Source: Lysobacteraceae bacterium SCN 69-320 (lineage in GTDB: Bacteria; Pseudomonadota; Gammaproteobacteria; Xanthomonadales; Rhodanobacteraceae). From it: a DNA stretch of 64,000 bases. The notes beneath the pieces are model-generated. The model saw nothing but the letters and a program-made list of their open reading frames with translations. It was not told where the DNA came from and ran no database searches. Shown here piece after piece: positions 49,219 through 59,129 of the stretch (positions are counted from its first letter, which is position 1; the number at the start of each line of letters is the position of its first letter). The DNA lies in assembly GCA_001725155.1 (NCBI GenBank), contig MEFP01000007.1:1-64000 (forward strand), in the 5' to 3' direction. Position numbers and translations under genes: made by a program.

Positions 49219-50271
49219 ATGAGCCTGAGCAGCGCCAGTTCCCTCGCCGCCGTCGACGCGACGGCCTACGCCTACGAACCCGTCCTGCTGTCGGCGCCCG
49301 TCGCGACGGTCTCCGTGTCGAACCTGTCGACCGTGCACGGCGAGGCCGTCGTGCGGCTGCAGCCCCGGTACGGCCGCGCGCCGGTCGAAGTCGCCGTGCG
49401 CTATTTCTGGCACGGCGCGGTCGGTGTGCCGACGGTCATCGTCCAGGGCGGCATCTCGGCGACGCGCAAGGTCTGCAGCGTCGGCGGCGCCGCCGGCTGG
49501 TGGGACGAACTCGTCGGCCGCGGTGCGGCGATCGACCTGGAACGCTGTCGCGTGCTCAGCATCGACTGGCTCGCTTGCGCCGACCTTGGCGGCGTCTGCG
49601 CGGTTTCCAGCGAGGACCAGGCCGATGCACTGGCCGCGCTGCTCGACGTGCTCGGCATCGCCCGCGTGCAGGCTTTCGTCGGTTCCTCCTACGGCGCGAT
49701 GGTCGGACTGGCGTTCGCTGCGCGCCACGCGGCTCGGCTCGGTCGCCTCGTCGCGATCAGCGGCGCGCACCGGTCGCACCCGCTGGCTACCGCGCTGCGC
49801 GCGATCCAGCGCGAGATCGTTCGCGGCGGCATCAGCCGCGGCGACGTCGATGGCGCGCTGGCCCTGGCGCGCCAGCTCGCGATGACGACCTATCGCGGCG
49901 CCGACGAATTCGCCGAGCGCTTCGACGCGGCGCCCGAATTCCGCGACGGCCGCTTCCATTTCCCGGTCGAGGATTACCTCGGCGCCGCCGGACGCAAGTT
50001 CGTCGGGCGCTTCGATGCGCAGCGCTATCTGAGCCTGTCCGAATCCATCGACCTGCATCGCGTCGACGCGGCCGCGGTCGGCGTGCCCTGCGATCTCGTC
50101 GCGGTCAGCAGCGACCGCCTCGTGCCGAGCGCCGATCTGCGTGCGCTGGCCGCCGAGCTCGGCGCTGCGGCGCGCTATCACGAGATCGACTCGCGTTACG
50201 GCCACGACGCCTTCCTCAAGGAAACCGGCCGCATTTCCGCGCTGGTTGCCGGCGCGCTTTCCTGTTGCTGA
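49219..50271 (+). CDS. metX: Homoserine O-acyltransferase (MetX family)
   Basis: 350 residues of the alpha/beta-hydrolase fold. The nucleophile S157 lies in G-S-S-Y-G (GSSYGAMVG). The acid is in VSSDRLVP and the base in YGHDAFL. The enzyme acylates homoserine with acetyl- or succinyl-CoA; Xanthomonadales members of this family have been assigned succinyl-CoA use, so the acyl donor is not settled here. It opens the methionine branch together with metB and hom. The control region upstream joins an inverted repeat, a promoter and a SAM-I aptamer. Confidence 0.92.
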   Translation: MSLSSASSLAAVDATAYAYEPVLLSAPVATVSVSNLSTVHGEAVVRLQPRYGRAPVEVAVRYFWHGAVGVPTVIVQGGISATRKVCSVGGAAGWWDELVGRGAAIDLERCRVLSIDWLACADLGGVCAVSSEDQADALAALLDVLGIARVQAFVGSSYGAMVGLAFAARHAARLGRLVAISGAHRSHPLATALRAIQREIVRGGISRGDVDGALALARQLAMTTYRGADEFAERFDAAPEFRDGRFHFPVEDYLGAAGRKFVGRFDAQRYLSLSESIDLHRVDAAAVGVPCDLVAVSSDRLVPSADLRALAAELGAAARYHEIDSRYGHDAFLKETGRISALVAGALSCC

Positions 50272-50287
50272 ACCCAAGGACCGACCC

Positions 50288-51475
50288 ATGAGCGACCTGA
50301 CCGCCACGACCCGCGCCGTCCGCGCCGGCATCGAATCCGACACCCAGCATGGAGCCGTGGTGCCGGCGCTGCACCTGTCGACGAACTACACCTTCGCGGG
50401 CTTCGGCCAGAAGCGTGCCTACGACTATTCGCGCAGCGGCAATCCGACGCGCGACCTGCTGGGCAATGCGCTGGCCGAGCTCGAACTCGGCGCCGGCGCC
50501 GTCGTCACGGCCAGCGGCATGGCGGCGGTCGCGCTGGTGCTGGAACTGGTTCCGGCCGGCGGCACGGTGATCGCCGCGCACGACTGCTACGGCGGCACCT
50601 GGCGCCTGCTAGACGCCTGGCGGAAGAAGGGCCGTTTCCAGCTGCGTTTCGTCAATCTGACCGATCCGCTCGCGCTGGCCGACGCGCTGGCCGATGCGCC
50701 GGCGCTGGTCTGGGTCGAGACGCCGTCGAATCCGCTGCTGCGCATCACCGACGTGCGCCACGTCGCGCAGGCCGCGCATGCGGCCGGCGCGCTCGTCGTC
50801 GTCGACAATACCTTCCTGTCGCCGGCGCTGCAGCAGCCGATCGCGCTCGGCGCCGACATCGTCGTGCACTCCACGACCAAGTACATCAACGGCCACAGCG
50901 ACGTGGTCGGCGGCGCGGTCATCGCCAAGGACGCGGCCGTTGCGCAACAGCTGGCCTGGTGGGCCAACTGCATAGGCCTGACCGGCGCGCCGTTCGACAG
51001 CTTCCTGACCCTGCGCGGTCTGCGCACCCTGGGCCCGCGTCTGCGCGCGCACCAGGAGAACGCCCAGGCCATCGCCGGACTGCTGGTCGCGCATCCGGCC
51101 GTCGCCCAGGTCTACTACCCGGGGCTGGCCGATCATCCGGGACATGCCCTGGCCGCGCGCCAGCAGAGCGGCTTCGGCGCGATGCTGAGTTTCGAGCTGG
51201 CCGCCGACGAAGCCGGCATCGCCGCGTTCCTGACCGGCCTGAAATGTTTCTCGCTGGCCGAATCGCTGGGCGGGGTAGAGAGTCTCGTCGCGCATCCGGC
51301 GTCGATGACCCATGCAGCAATGGCGCCCGAAGCGCGCCGCGCCGCCGGCATCGCCGACAACCTGCTGCGCCTGTCGGTCGGCATCGAGGATGCGAGCGAC
51401 CTGCTGGCCGATCTGCGCGCCGGCCTCGCGCGCGCCGAAGCCGCGGCTGCGGCGAAACAGAGGATACGTGCATGA
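50288..51475 (+). CDS. metB: Cystathionine gamma-synthase
   Basis: 395 residues of the Cys/Met PLP enzyme family. The PLP lysine K198 lies in STTKYINGH. YSRSGNPTRDLL and ETPSNPLLRITD are the binding blocks, and SLAESLGGVESL the C-terminal motif. It joins O-acylhomoserine and cysteine to cystathionine. ATG 50288 follows metX by 16 bp; the stop overlaps the hom start as ATGA, so the three genes are one operon. Alternative: a close relative such as O-succinylhomoserine sulfhydrylase. Confidence 0.9.
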   Translation: MSDLTATTRAVRAGIESDTQHGAVVPALHLSTNYTFAGFGQKRAYDYSRSGNPTRDLLGNALAELELGAGAVVTASGMAAVALVLELVPAGGTVIAAHDCYGGTWRLLDAWRKKGRFQLRFVNLTDPLALADALADAPALVWVETPSNPLLRITDVRHVAQAAHAAGALVVVDNTFLSPALQQPIALGADIVVHSTTKYINGHSDVVGGAVIAKDAAVAQQLAWWANCIGLTGAPFDSFLTLRGLRTLGPRLRAHQENAQAIAGLLVAHPAVAQVYYPGLADHPGHALAARQQSGFGAMLSFELAADEAGIAAFLTGLKCFSLAESLGGVESLVAHPASMTHAAMAPEARRAAGIADNLLRLSVGIEDASDLLADLRAGLARAEAAAAAKQRIRA

Positions 51476-52551
51476 GCGCGGTCGCTCTTGCGGTCGCGCC
51501 GCGCAGTGCGGCGGCCGGCACGGCTGTCGTCGTGCTCGGCACCGGCCTCGTCGGCGGCACCTTGCTGCGTCTGCTCGACGAAACCGCGGCGCGGCGCCGG
51601 CCGCTGCGCCTGGTCGGCGTGGCCAATACGCGCCACGGACTGTTCGATGCCGGCGGCCTCGCGCCGTCGCTGCTCGACCGCCTGGACGCTGCGCCGCGCA
51701 CCGAACTCGATGCGGTGGCCGCGACCCTGCTGGCCACGGACGCGCGCGAGCGCATCGTCATCGACGCGACTCCGGCCGCGGCCGTGGCCCAGCGCCACGC
51801 GCGCTGGCTGAGCCAGGGGCTGCACGTCGTGACCGCGAACAAGCTGGCGCAGGGTGGGCGCCTGCTCGACTGGCACGAACTGCAGCGGGCGCGGCGCCAG
51901 AGCGGCGCGCGCTACGGCGACAGCGCGACGGTCGGCGCCGGCCTGCCGGCTCTGGCGAGCCTGCGCCGCCTGCGTCGCAGCGGCGACCGTCTGATTGCAC
52001 TCGATGGCGTGCTGTCGGGATCGCTGTCGTTCCTGTTCAACTGCTACGACGGCACGCGGCCGTTCTCGGCGCTGCTGCAGGAAGCGCGCGAGCGCGGCTA
52101 CACCGAGCCGGATCCGCGCGCCGACCTGTCCGGCGCCGACGTCGCGCGCAAGCTGCTGATCCTCGCGCGCACGGCCGGGCTGGAACTGGACGAATCGGAG
52201 ATCGACGTCGAAGGCCTGGTCGCCGCGCATCTGACGCAGCTCGACAGTGCGGCGTTCCTGGCTCGCCTCGGCGAACTCGACGACTTCGTCGCGCGCCGCT
52301 TCGACGAGGCCGCCGCGCAGGGCAAGGTGCTGCGCTATCTCGCTTCGCTGGATACCAGCGGCCGCGCCCGCGTCGGTCTGCGCGCGGTCGGGCGCAGCCA
52401 CCCCTGCGCCGCGCTCGGCGGCGCCGACAACCTGTTTGCGTTCACGACCGAGCGCTATCGCGAGCGCCCGCTCGTCGTCGTCGGCCCCGGCGCAGGCGCC
52501 GGCGTCACGGCGCAGGGTCTGCTCGCCGATGCGCTGGAGATTGCCGGCTGA
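51472..52551 (+). CDS. hom: Homoserine dehydrogenase (without ACT domain)
   Basis: 359 residues. The Rossmann motif is VVLGTGLVGGTLLRLL. The catalytic core has VTANKLAQGG, GDSATVGAGLPALASLRRL and VLSGSLSFLFNCYDG, and then LTEPDPRADLSGADVARKLLILAR-like substrate-binding parts. It reduces aspartate semialdehyde to homoserine. The C-terminal ACT domain of threonine-inhibited enzymes is missing, so feedback may act elsewhere or be absent. The gene overlaps metB by 4 bp. Confidence 0.92.
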   Translation: MSAVALAVAPRSAAAGTAVVVLGTGLVGGTLLRLLDETAARRRPLRLVGVANTRHGLFDAGGLAPSLLDRLDAAPRTELDAVAATLLATDARERIVIDATPAAAVAQRHARWLSQGLHVVTANKLAQGGRLLDWHELQRARRQSGARYGDSATVGAGLPALASLRRLRRSGDRLIALDGVLSGSLSFLFNCYDGTRPFSALLQEARERGYTEPDPRADLSGADVARKLLILARTAGLELDESEIDVEGLVAAHLTQLDSAAFLARLGELDDFVARRFDEAAAQGKVLRYLASLDTSGRARVGLRAVGRSHPCAALGGADNLFAFTTERYRERPLVVVGPGAGAGVTAQGLLADALEIAG

Positions 52552-52626
52552 AGCGGATCACCGGCGGTCGGGTCGTGTCGCCGAAGTTGCTCGAGCAAGC
52601 GCTTTTTGCCGCTGCAAGACCGCGAT

Positions 52627-52653
52627 GTTGCGGTTCGCTGCGCTCACCGCAAC
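52627..52653. repeat. REP-like hairpin with a TTCGCTGCGCTCA centre
   Basis: GTTGCGG (52627-52633) and CCGCAAC (52647-52653) flank TTCGCTGCGCTCA, which differs by one base from the centre of the hairpin at 37901-37927. It lies in the 237-bp gap behind hom and before the stop of the convergent oxidoreductase gene. Confidence 0.45.
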
Positions 52654-52788
52654 CTGTCCGCATCGACGTGTACGCGCAGCATCGTGCAGGTTGCCGGCGA
52701 GCCGCAGGCGAACGCGATGGCGTCGTCGCCGCGAAGAACCGCAAGCGAAACGTCGCGGAATCCCGCGAGGCGCCATCCATCCGGCGGC

Positions 52789-55035
52789 TCAGAGCCGCCG
52801 GCTGAGCTCCGGCAGTATCGGCAGCTTGCGCACGCGTACGGTGGTGGCGGCATAGATCGCGTTGGCCAGCGCGGGTGCGACGCTCGGTATGCCGATCTCG
52901 CCGGCGCCGGACGGTTCGCGTTCGCTGGGCAGCACGATGACCTCGACCTCGTTCGGCATCTGCGCCATGCGGCCCACGGGATAGTCGCCGAAGCTCGACT
53001 GCTGCACCTGGCCGTCCTTGAGCGTGATCGCGAGATTCAGCGCCGTGGAGATGCCGTCGATGGTGCCGCCGACCATCATAGCGTCGACGCCGAGCGGGTT
53101 GACGACGCGGCCGACGTCGACGACGCAGACTGCGCGATGGATGCGCAGATCGCGGCCTTCGACCGATACCTCGAACGCATGCGCCGCATAGCCGCCGAAC
53201 GTGAAATGGCAGGCGATGCCGACGCCGCGGCCGTCCGTGCGCCTGTGCTTCCAGTCGATCGCCTCGGCGCAGCGCGTCAGCACCGCGGCCAGGCGGCCGG
53301 TGTCGAACTTCGGGCCGCCATGGCCGGCGTAGTCGAGCTCGCGTGCTTCGCCAAGCAGTTTCAGGCGCAGCTCGACGGCGTCCTGTTTCGTTTCGACCGC
53401 GATCTCGTCGATGAAGCTCTGCACCGCGAATGCGTGGAACGTATGCAGCGGCGCGCGCCAGGGACCGCGCGGCAGGCCCGATTCCAGCGAGAAGAAGCGT
53501 TTGTCGAGATTCGGCACGAGGCCGGCCGGAAAGTCGTCGGCTTCCAGGCAGCCGGCACCGGGAGGACGCTCTTTCTTGCGGGCGATGCGGTAGTTCAGCG
53601 AGGTCGCGGCGCACAGATGGGCGAAGCCGGTGACCTGGTTCTTGCGGTCCACGGTGGCGCTGAGCTGGTGCAGGCCGTACGGGCGATAGAAATCGTGGGT
53701 CAGGTCGTCGTCGCGGGTCCAGAACAGCTTGATCGGCTTGCCGGCTTTCTTCGCGATCATGACCGCTTCGGCCACGAAGTCGTTCTCGAGCCGGCGGCCG
53801 AAACCGCCGCCGGCGCGGGTCATGCGGATCTCGATCTTCTCGCGCGGCAGCCCGGTCAGGTCGGCGATCACGCGCGAGGCGCCGTCGGGATTCTGCAGCG
53901 CGCCGATGAACAGCGCGCGGTCCGGTTCCAGTTTGATCAGCGCGTGCGGCGGTTCCATCGTCGCGTGGGCCAGGAACGGCACCTGGTAGCGCGCTTCGAG
54001 CGTGCGCTTGGCCGTCTTGCGCGCAGCGGCCATGTCGCCGTCCACGCGCACGACCACGCCGTCGCCCTTGAGTGCTTCGGCGGCCTGGGCTTCGAGCCGG
54101 GCGCTGGATTCCTCGGCCCAGGGGCCGGGTTTCCAATTGACCTTCAGCGCGTTGCGGCCCTTCAGCGCGGCCCAGGTGTTGTCGGCGACGACGGCGACGC
54201 CGGCGGCGAGATTGGTGTCGAACGACGAGCCCGGCACCGGGCCGTCGATGACGAAGACGTCGCGCACGCCGGCGACCTGGCGCGTCTCGGCGTCGTCGAC
54301 GGATTCGACGCTGCCGTCCAGATGCGGACAGCGCTTCATGACCGCGACCAGCGCGCCGCCGAGATAGCTGTCGATGCCGAAGGTCGCGCGGCCGGTCACG
54401 ATCGCGCGCGCGTCGACCGTCCTGGCGGGCTTGCCGATCACGCGGAACTGCTCGGGCTTCTTCAGCGGTACCGGTTCGGCCGGCGGCAGGATGCCGGCGG
54501 CGCGTTCGACGAGTTCGGCATAGGGCAGGCGCGTGCCGTCCGGATGGACGACATGGCCGGCCTCGGTGTCCAGGCGTTCATGCGGCAGCTGCCAGTGCTG
54601 CGCGGCCGCCTCGACCAGCAGCCAGCGCGCGACCGCGCCGGCCTGGCGCAGATCCTTCCAGCCGTCGGTGATGCTGGTGCTGCCGCCGGCGCCCTGCGGG
54701 CCGTAGCGGTTGGTCGGGCCGTCGGGACCGATTTCGTAGCCGTAGGGCAGTTGCTCCACGCGCACGCGGTTCCAGTCGGCGTCGAGCTCCTCGGCGATCA
54801 GCATCGGCAGCGAAGTGATGACGCCCTGGCCGATCTCGCAGCCGCGCGCGCCGATGACGATGCGGTTGTTGCGCTCCACGCGCACGAACGCGCCGAGCGA
54901 GGTAAGCGCCTCGCCCAACAGATCCATCGGCACCTGGGGGGCGATGGCCGCCAGAGCGCTGCGCACGCCGACGACGAGCGCGCCGCTGGCGCTGAGCATG
55001 ACGCTGATGAACTGGCGACGGGTCAGACCGCTCAT
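52789..55035 (-). CDS. Molybdenum hydroxylase large subunit (isoquinoline 1-oxidoreductase beta-type), Tat-exported
   Basis: 748 residues. A twin-arginine signal ([20 protein letters not shown]) indicates export of the folded enzyme. The molybdopterin-binding aldehyde/xanthine oxidase domains follow, with [47 protein letters not shown] and the conserved active-site glutamate near [13 protein letters not shown]. It oxidises an N-heterocycle or aldehyde; the substrate is unknown. The small Fe-S subunit gene overlaps its start by 4 bp (ATGA). No FAD subunit is adjacent, so electrons probably go to the membrane chain through a cytochrome. Confidence 0.88.
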   Translation of the reverse strand: MSGLTRRQFISVMLSASGALVVGVRSALAAIAPQVPMDLLGEALTSLGAFVRVERNNRIVIGARGCEIGQGVITSLPMLIAEELDADWNRVRVEQLPYGYEIGPDGPTNRYGPQGAGGSTSITDGWKDLRQAGAVARWLLVEAAAQHWQLPHERLDTEAGHVVHPDGTRLPYAELVERAAGILPPAEPVPLKKPEQFRVIGKPARTVDARAIVTGRATFGIDSYLGGALVAVMKRCPHLDGSVESVDDAETRQVAGVRDVFVIDGPVPGSSFDTNLAAGVAVVADNTWAALKGRNALKVNWKPGPWAEESSARLEAQAAEALKGDGVVVRVDGDMAAARKTAKRTLEARYQVPFLAHATMEPPHALIKLEPDRALFIGALQNPDGASRVIADLTGLPREKIEIRMTRAGGGFGRRLENDFVAEAVMIAKKAGKPIKLFWTRDDDLTHDFYRPYGLHQLSATVDRKNQVTGFAHLCAATSLNYRIARKKERPPGAGCLEADDFPAGLVPNLDKRFFSLESGLPRGPWRAPLHTFHAFAVQSFIDEIAVETKQDAVELRLKLLGEARELDYAGHGGPKFDTGRLAAVLTRCAEAIDWKHRRTDGRGVGIACHFTFGGYAAHAFEVSVEGRDLRIHRAVCVVDVGRVVNPLGVDAMMVGGTIDGISTALNLAITLKDGQVQQSSFGDYPVGRMAQMPNEVEVIVLPSEREPSGAGEIGIPSVAPALANAIYAATTVRVRKLPILPELSRRL

Positions 55036-55622
55036 GAGCGGGCCTCGCCGGATTTGCCGTCGTGCGCGTGCGCCTTGGTGTCGGCGGCCTTGGCTTCGGC
55101 CGCCTTGGCGTCGGCCATGAGCTGGGCGGCGCGCTTGACCGCCTTGCGGATGCGCGGATAGGTGCCGCAGCGGCAGAGATTGGTCAGCTGGCCGATGTCG
55201 GCGTCGCTGGGCTGGGCCTTGCGCTTGAGCAGGTCGACGGCCGCCATGATCTGGCCGGCCTGGCAGTAGCCGCACTGCGGCACGTCTTCCTCGATCCAGG
55301 CCTGCTGCACCGCATGCAGGTCGTCGCCGCTGGCTAGGCCTTCGATGGTGGTGACCGCCTGGCCCGACAGCGCGCTCATCGGCACCAGGCAGGAGCGCTG
55401 CGCCTTGCCGCCGACGTGCACGGTGCAGGCGCCGCATTGGCCGACGCCGCAGCCGAACTTGCTGCCGGTCAGGCGCAGCACGTCGCGCAGGTACCACAGC
55501 AGCGGCATGTCGGGTGCGCCAGTGTGGCGGAAGGTCTCGCCGTTGATGGTCAGCTCGATCGGCGCCGGTGCCGCCGGCGCCGCGGCGGCTTCCTTGTCGA
55601 CCTTGGCATTGGCTTGAGGCAT
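55032..55622 (-). CDS. Molybdenum hydroxylase small subunit with two [2Fe-2S] clusters (isoquinoline oxidoreductase alpha-type)
   Basis: 196 residues. The plant-type cluster has [13 protein letters not shown] and a later C. The second cluster has CGYCQAGQI and LCRCGTY. It passes electrons from the molybdenum subunit. It has no export signal of its own and would be carried through the Tat system with the large subunit, as known for such pairs. Its last about 35 residues ([20 protein letters not shown]) are a low-complexity extension. ATG 55622 is upstream of the conserved [11 protein letters not shown] strand. Confidence 0.9.
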   Translation of the reverse strand: MPQANAKVDKEAAAAPAAPAPIELTINGETFRHTGAPDMPLLWYLRDVLRLTGSKFGCGVGQCGACTVHVGGKAQRSCLVPMSALSGQAVTTIEGLASGDDLHAVQQAWIEEDVPQCGYCQAGQIMAAVDLLKRKAQPSDADIGQLTNLCRCGTYPRIRKAVKRAAQLMADAKAAEAKAADTKAHAHDGKSGEARS

Positions 55623-55731
55623 GAAAATCTCCGCTGTGCAGGGCCGGATTGTCGCAGCAGCGGCCAAGAGCGAACAGGGGCGGGTCGCGGCGGGCGCGGC
55701 CGCCGCCCCGCAGCCGCGGCGCGGAGCCGGC

Positions 55732-57045
55732 TCAGCGCGGCCGGTAGGCGCGGCGCCAGAGGTAGTAGGCCGGCACGCCGCTGGCGATGATGGCCAGGCC
55801 GATCAGGGTCTGCCGCGGCTGGGCCAGCGCGCTGGAGATCACGACGAAGGCGACGGCGGCGATGAAGCCCAGCGGCAGCAGCGGATGCAGCGGTGCGCGG
55901 AATACGGCGGCGGCGTTCTCGCTGCGGCGGTAGTGGAACAGCGTGGCCGCGACCATGGCGCTGCCTATCCAGTCGCCGATCGTCGAATAGTCCAGCAGCT
56001 GGCCGTAGTTGCCGCTGAGCACCAGCAGCGCCGACCACAGCGCGAGCGCGGCCAGCGCGACGTCGGGCGAGCGGTGGGTCGGGTGCAGATGTGCCGCGGC
56101 GCGGAAGAACACGCCGTCGGCGCCCATGACCTGGAACATGCGCGAGCCGCCGAGGATCGCGATGTTGCAGAAGCCGAAGGTCGAGATCGCGATGCCGCCG
56201 GCGATCAGCAGGGCGCCGGTCGGCCCGAACGCGCGCTGCATGAGTTCGGCGGCCGGCGCGGTGCTGGCGGCCAGGCCGGCCTGGCCGAGCACGTGCAGAT
56301 AGGCGTAGTTCGCGAGCAGGTAGCAGGCCGTGCAGGTCAGCATGCCGAGCACCAGCGCGCGCGGGATGCTGCGCTGCGGATCGCGGATCTCGCCGGCGAT
56401 GTTGTTGACGTAGAACCAGCCGCTGTAGGCGAACAGCACCGGCAGCAGCGCGCTGCCGAAGCTGCCGGCCCCGGTCGTCGCGACGGCCGGCGGCGGCTGC
56501 GCGGCGACGCCGCTGAATACCAGTCCGGCCACGACCACGGCGACGACCGCGAGCAGCTTCAGCGCGGTGGCGAGGTTCTGCACCAGGGCGCCGGCGCGGA
56601 TGCCGAAATAGTTGATGCCGGCCAGCAGCAGGATCGCGCCGATCGCTACCGGCTTGATCGCGGCCGGGGTCAGGCCGGCGACCTGGCAGAAATACGTCGC
56701 GAACGTCATCGACACGGCCGCGATCGAGCCCGAATAGTTCACGAGCAGCATGATCCAGCCGAACAGGAAGGCGATCAGCGGGCCGTAGGATTCGCGCAGA
56801 TAGACATAGCCGCCGCCGGCCTGGGGCCGGCGCGCGCCGAGTTCTGCATAGATGAAGGCGCCGGCCAGCGCGAATACGCCGCCGAGGCTCCAGGCCAGCA
56901 TGACCATGCCCGGCGATTCGCTGCGCTGCGCGACGACGGCCGGATTCAGGAAGATGCCCGAACCGATGATGCCGCCGACGACGACCATGGTCGCGTCGAG
57001 GACGCCGAGTCGGCGGGCGTAACCGGTGCTGCCGGAGTCGGACAT
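55732..57045 (-). CDS. APC-family amino acid permease
   Basis: 437 residues with about 12 transmembrane helices. The family start is [20 protein letters not shown], with the substrate-contact GxGIF motif on helix 1. A second conserved block is [28 protein letters not shown]. It should import or exchange amino acids or polyamines. It is divergent to an exported amidohydrolase gene (163 bp apart); the two might handle the same peptide-derived compound, which is an inference. Confidence 0.9.
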   Translation of the reverse strand: MSDSGSTGYARRLGVLDATMVVVGGIIGSGIFLNPAVVAQRSESPGMVMLAWSLGGVFALAGAFIYAELGARRPQAGGGYVYLRESYGPLIAFLFGWIMLLVNYSGSIAAVSMTFATYFCQVAGLTPAAIKPVAIGAILLLAGINYFGIRAGALVQNLATALKLLAVVAVVVAGLVFSGVAAQPPPAVATTGAGSFGSALLPVLFAYSGWFYVNNIAGEIRDPQRSIPRALVLGMLTCTACYLLANYAYLHVLGQAGLAASTAPAAELMQRAFGPTGALLIAGGIAISTFGFCNIAILGGSRMFQVMGADGVFFRAAAHLHPTHRSPDVALAALALWSALLVLSGNYGQLLDYSTIGDWIGSAMVAATLFHYRRSENAAAVFRAPLHPLLPLGFIAAVAFVVISSALAQPRQTLIGLAIIASGVPAYYLWRRAYRPR

Positions 57046-57207
57046 CGTCTTCCCCTGAGAAGGTGGCGCAGCATGGGCGAGGCGCTGCGGCTTGGCAATC
57101 CGCGCGGCGCCGCTTCGTCGGCATGTGCCTATGCACCATGCTGCGCGGCGCCTTGCGCGTGTCCGCGCCGCTCGCCAGAGTGCAGCGGATTTCCTGGTGA
57201 GGACACG

Positions 57208-58872
57208 ATGATGCGGACGATCCTGGCGGCGCTGCTGCTGGCGCTGGGCGGTATGGAACTGGCGGTCGCGCAGAAGGCCACATTGCTGGTCAACGCGCGC
57301 GTGCATGCGGACAACGGAGTGGCCGAAGCGGTGGCCTGGGACGCCTCCGGTCGCATCATCGGCGTGGGCACGGCCGCGGCGCTCGGCGCGCAGTTCGCCG
57401 ACGCGCAGCGCATCGACGCGCACGGCAGGACCGTGCTGCCGGGCCTGATCGACGCGCACGGCCATGTGCTCGGCCTGGGCCTGTCGCTGCTGAATGCCGA
57501 TCTGCGCGGCACGCGCTCCAAGGCCGAGATCATCGAGCGCCTGCGCAAGCAGGAAGCCGGACTGCCGGCCGGCGCCTGGCTGGTCGGCCGCGGCTGGGAC
57601 CAGAACAACTGGCCGGAAAAGGCGTTTCCGACCGCGGCCGACCTCGATGCGGCGTTTCCGCAGCGCCCGGTCTATCTGAGCCGCATCGACGGCCATGCGG
57701 CCTGGGCCAACTCGGCCGCGCTGCGCCGCGTGCAGCGCGACCTCGGCGGCGACTGGCAGCCCGAGGGCGGCCGCATCGAGCGCCGCGACGGCAAGCCGAC
57801 CGGCGTGTTCGTCGACGGCGCCATGAGTCTGCTCGACGACGTCGTACCGCAGCCCGATGCGGCGTTGAAGCGGCGTGCCTATGCGCTGGCCTTCGCCAAT
57901 CTCGTCGCCAACGGTCTGACCGGCGTGCACGACGCCGGCGTCAGCCGCGACGACCTGCAGGTGCTGCGCGAACTGGCCGATGCCGGCGAGCTGCCGCTGC
58001 GCATCTATGCCATGGCCGACGCGGGCGGCGCCGCGCTCGACGCGCTGTGCCGCGACGGTCTGTATGCGCATGCGGGCGGACGCCTGCAGATGCGTGCGGT
58101 CAAGCTCTACGTCGACGGCGCGCTCGGCAGCCGCGGCGCCGCGCTGAACGCCGACTACAGCGACGATCCGGGCAATCGCGGCCTGTTCGTGACCGCACCG
58201 GAGGAGTTCCGCCGCCTCGTGGCCAAGGCCAGTGGCTGCGGCGTGCAGGTCGCCACGCATGCGATCGGCGACCGTGGCAACCGCCTCGTGCTGGACACCT
58301 ATGCCCAGGTGCTCGGCGACGCCGCCTCGGGAGATCACCGCTGGCGTATCGAGCACGCCCAGATCGTCGATCCGGCCGACATCGCCCGCTTCGCCACGCT
58401 GCATGTGATTGCCTCGATGCAGCCTACCCACGCGACCAGCGACATGCCCTGGGCGCAGGCGCGGCTCGGTCGCGAGCGCCTGGCCGGCGCCTATGCCTGG
58501 CGGCGCTTCGTCGAGGCCGGCGTGCCGCTGGCGCTGGGCTCGGATTTTCCGGTCGAGCAGGTCAGCCCACTGCTCGGCCTGTATGCCGCCGTCACGCGCC
58601 AGGATCTGGCCGGCAAGCCGCGCTCCGGCTGGTTGCCGGCGCAGCGGCTGTCGCTGGCCGAGGCCGTGCGCGGCTTCTCCGCCGGGGCCGCATTTGCGCA
58701 ATTTGCGGAATCGCAGCTCGGCAACATAGCCATTGGTCGCAGGGCCGATTTCACCGTGCTCGGCGAAGACCCGTTCTCGATCGCCGCAAGAGGGATTCCC
58801 CGCGACCGCATTGAGGCAACCATTGTCGACGGTACAGTGGTTTTCGGTGGGTTCGGTGCGGGCAGTAGGTGA
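57208..58872 (+). CDS. Exported amidohydrolase of the YtcJ type
   Basis: 554 residues with a signal peptide (MMRTILAALLLALGGMELAVA). The amidohydrolase fold carries metal ligands in LPGLIDAHGHVLG (HxH), VATHAIGD, RIEHAQIV and ALGSDFP. YtcJ-like enzymes hydrolyse amides or N-acyl compounds; the substrate is unknown. GTG or ATG alternatives nearby matter little; ATG 57208 has GGTGAGG upstream. The divergent permease gene starts 163 bp away. Confidence 0.85.
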   Translation: MMRTILAALLLALGGMELAVAQKATLLVNARVHADNGVAEAVAWDASGRIIGVGTAAALGAQFADAQRIDAHGRTVLPGLIDAHGHVLGLGLSLLNADLRGTRSKAEIIERLRKQEAGLPAGAWLVGRGWDQNNWPEKAFPTAADLDAAFPQRPVYLSRIDGHAAWANSAALRRVQRDLGGDWQPEGGRIERRDGKPTGVFVDGAMSLLDDVVPQPDAALKRRAYALAFANLVANGLTGVHDAGVSRDDLQVLRELADAGELPLRIYAMADAGGAALDALCRDGLYAHAGGRLQMRAVKLYVDGALGSRGAALNADYSDDPGNRGLFVTAPEEFRRLVAKASGCGVQVATHAIGDRGNRLVLDTYAQVLGDAASGDHRWRIEHAQIVDPADIARFATLHVIASMQPTHATSDMPWAQARLGRERLAGAYAWRRFVEAGVPLALGSDFPVEQVSPLLGLYAAVTRQDLAGKPRSGWLPAQRLSLAEAVRGFSAGAAFAQFAESQLGNIAIGRRADFTVLGEDPFSIAARGIPRDRIEATIVDGTVVFGGFGAGSR

Positions 58873-58925
58873 AAACCCGTATTTCTACAGTGGGTTGGCA
58901 CCTATCCGATAAGTGAAGATTATGA

Positions 58926-58942
58926 GAACTTCAGTGAAGTTC
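58926..58942. promoter_or_regulatory. 17-bp palindrome in an AT-rich promoter region
   Basis: GAACTTCA-G-TGAAGTTC (58926-58942) is a perfect 8-bp dyad with one central base. It lies in a strongly AT-rich island (about 58910-58985) that contrasts with the rest of the window and precedes the gene at 59130. It looks like an operator for a dimeric regulator; the protein is unknown. Confidence 0.55.
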
Positions 58943-59129
58943 ACGAAAGGTTATAGATTGTAAATTTTTTAAACGAATACTAGTGTCCACGGTGCTTCAT
59001 TTGTCGACCGTACGGCAAATGCGGCCTGGGTCGGCCTTCTCGACAGTGAAGCTCGCGGCTGCCGCCCGGCGGAGTTCCAGAGTCGGCGGGCCGCGTTCCT
59101 GCGTGTCTCGCCATTGCCGGAGGACACTA

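Noticed and set aside
58926..58942. The palindrome as a lux box
   Set aside because: A lux box is about 20 bp with CTG/CAG ends at fixed distance; this dyad is GAACTTCAGTGAAGTTC and no LuxI/LuxR genes are near.
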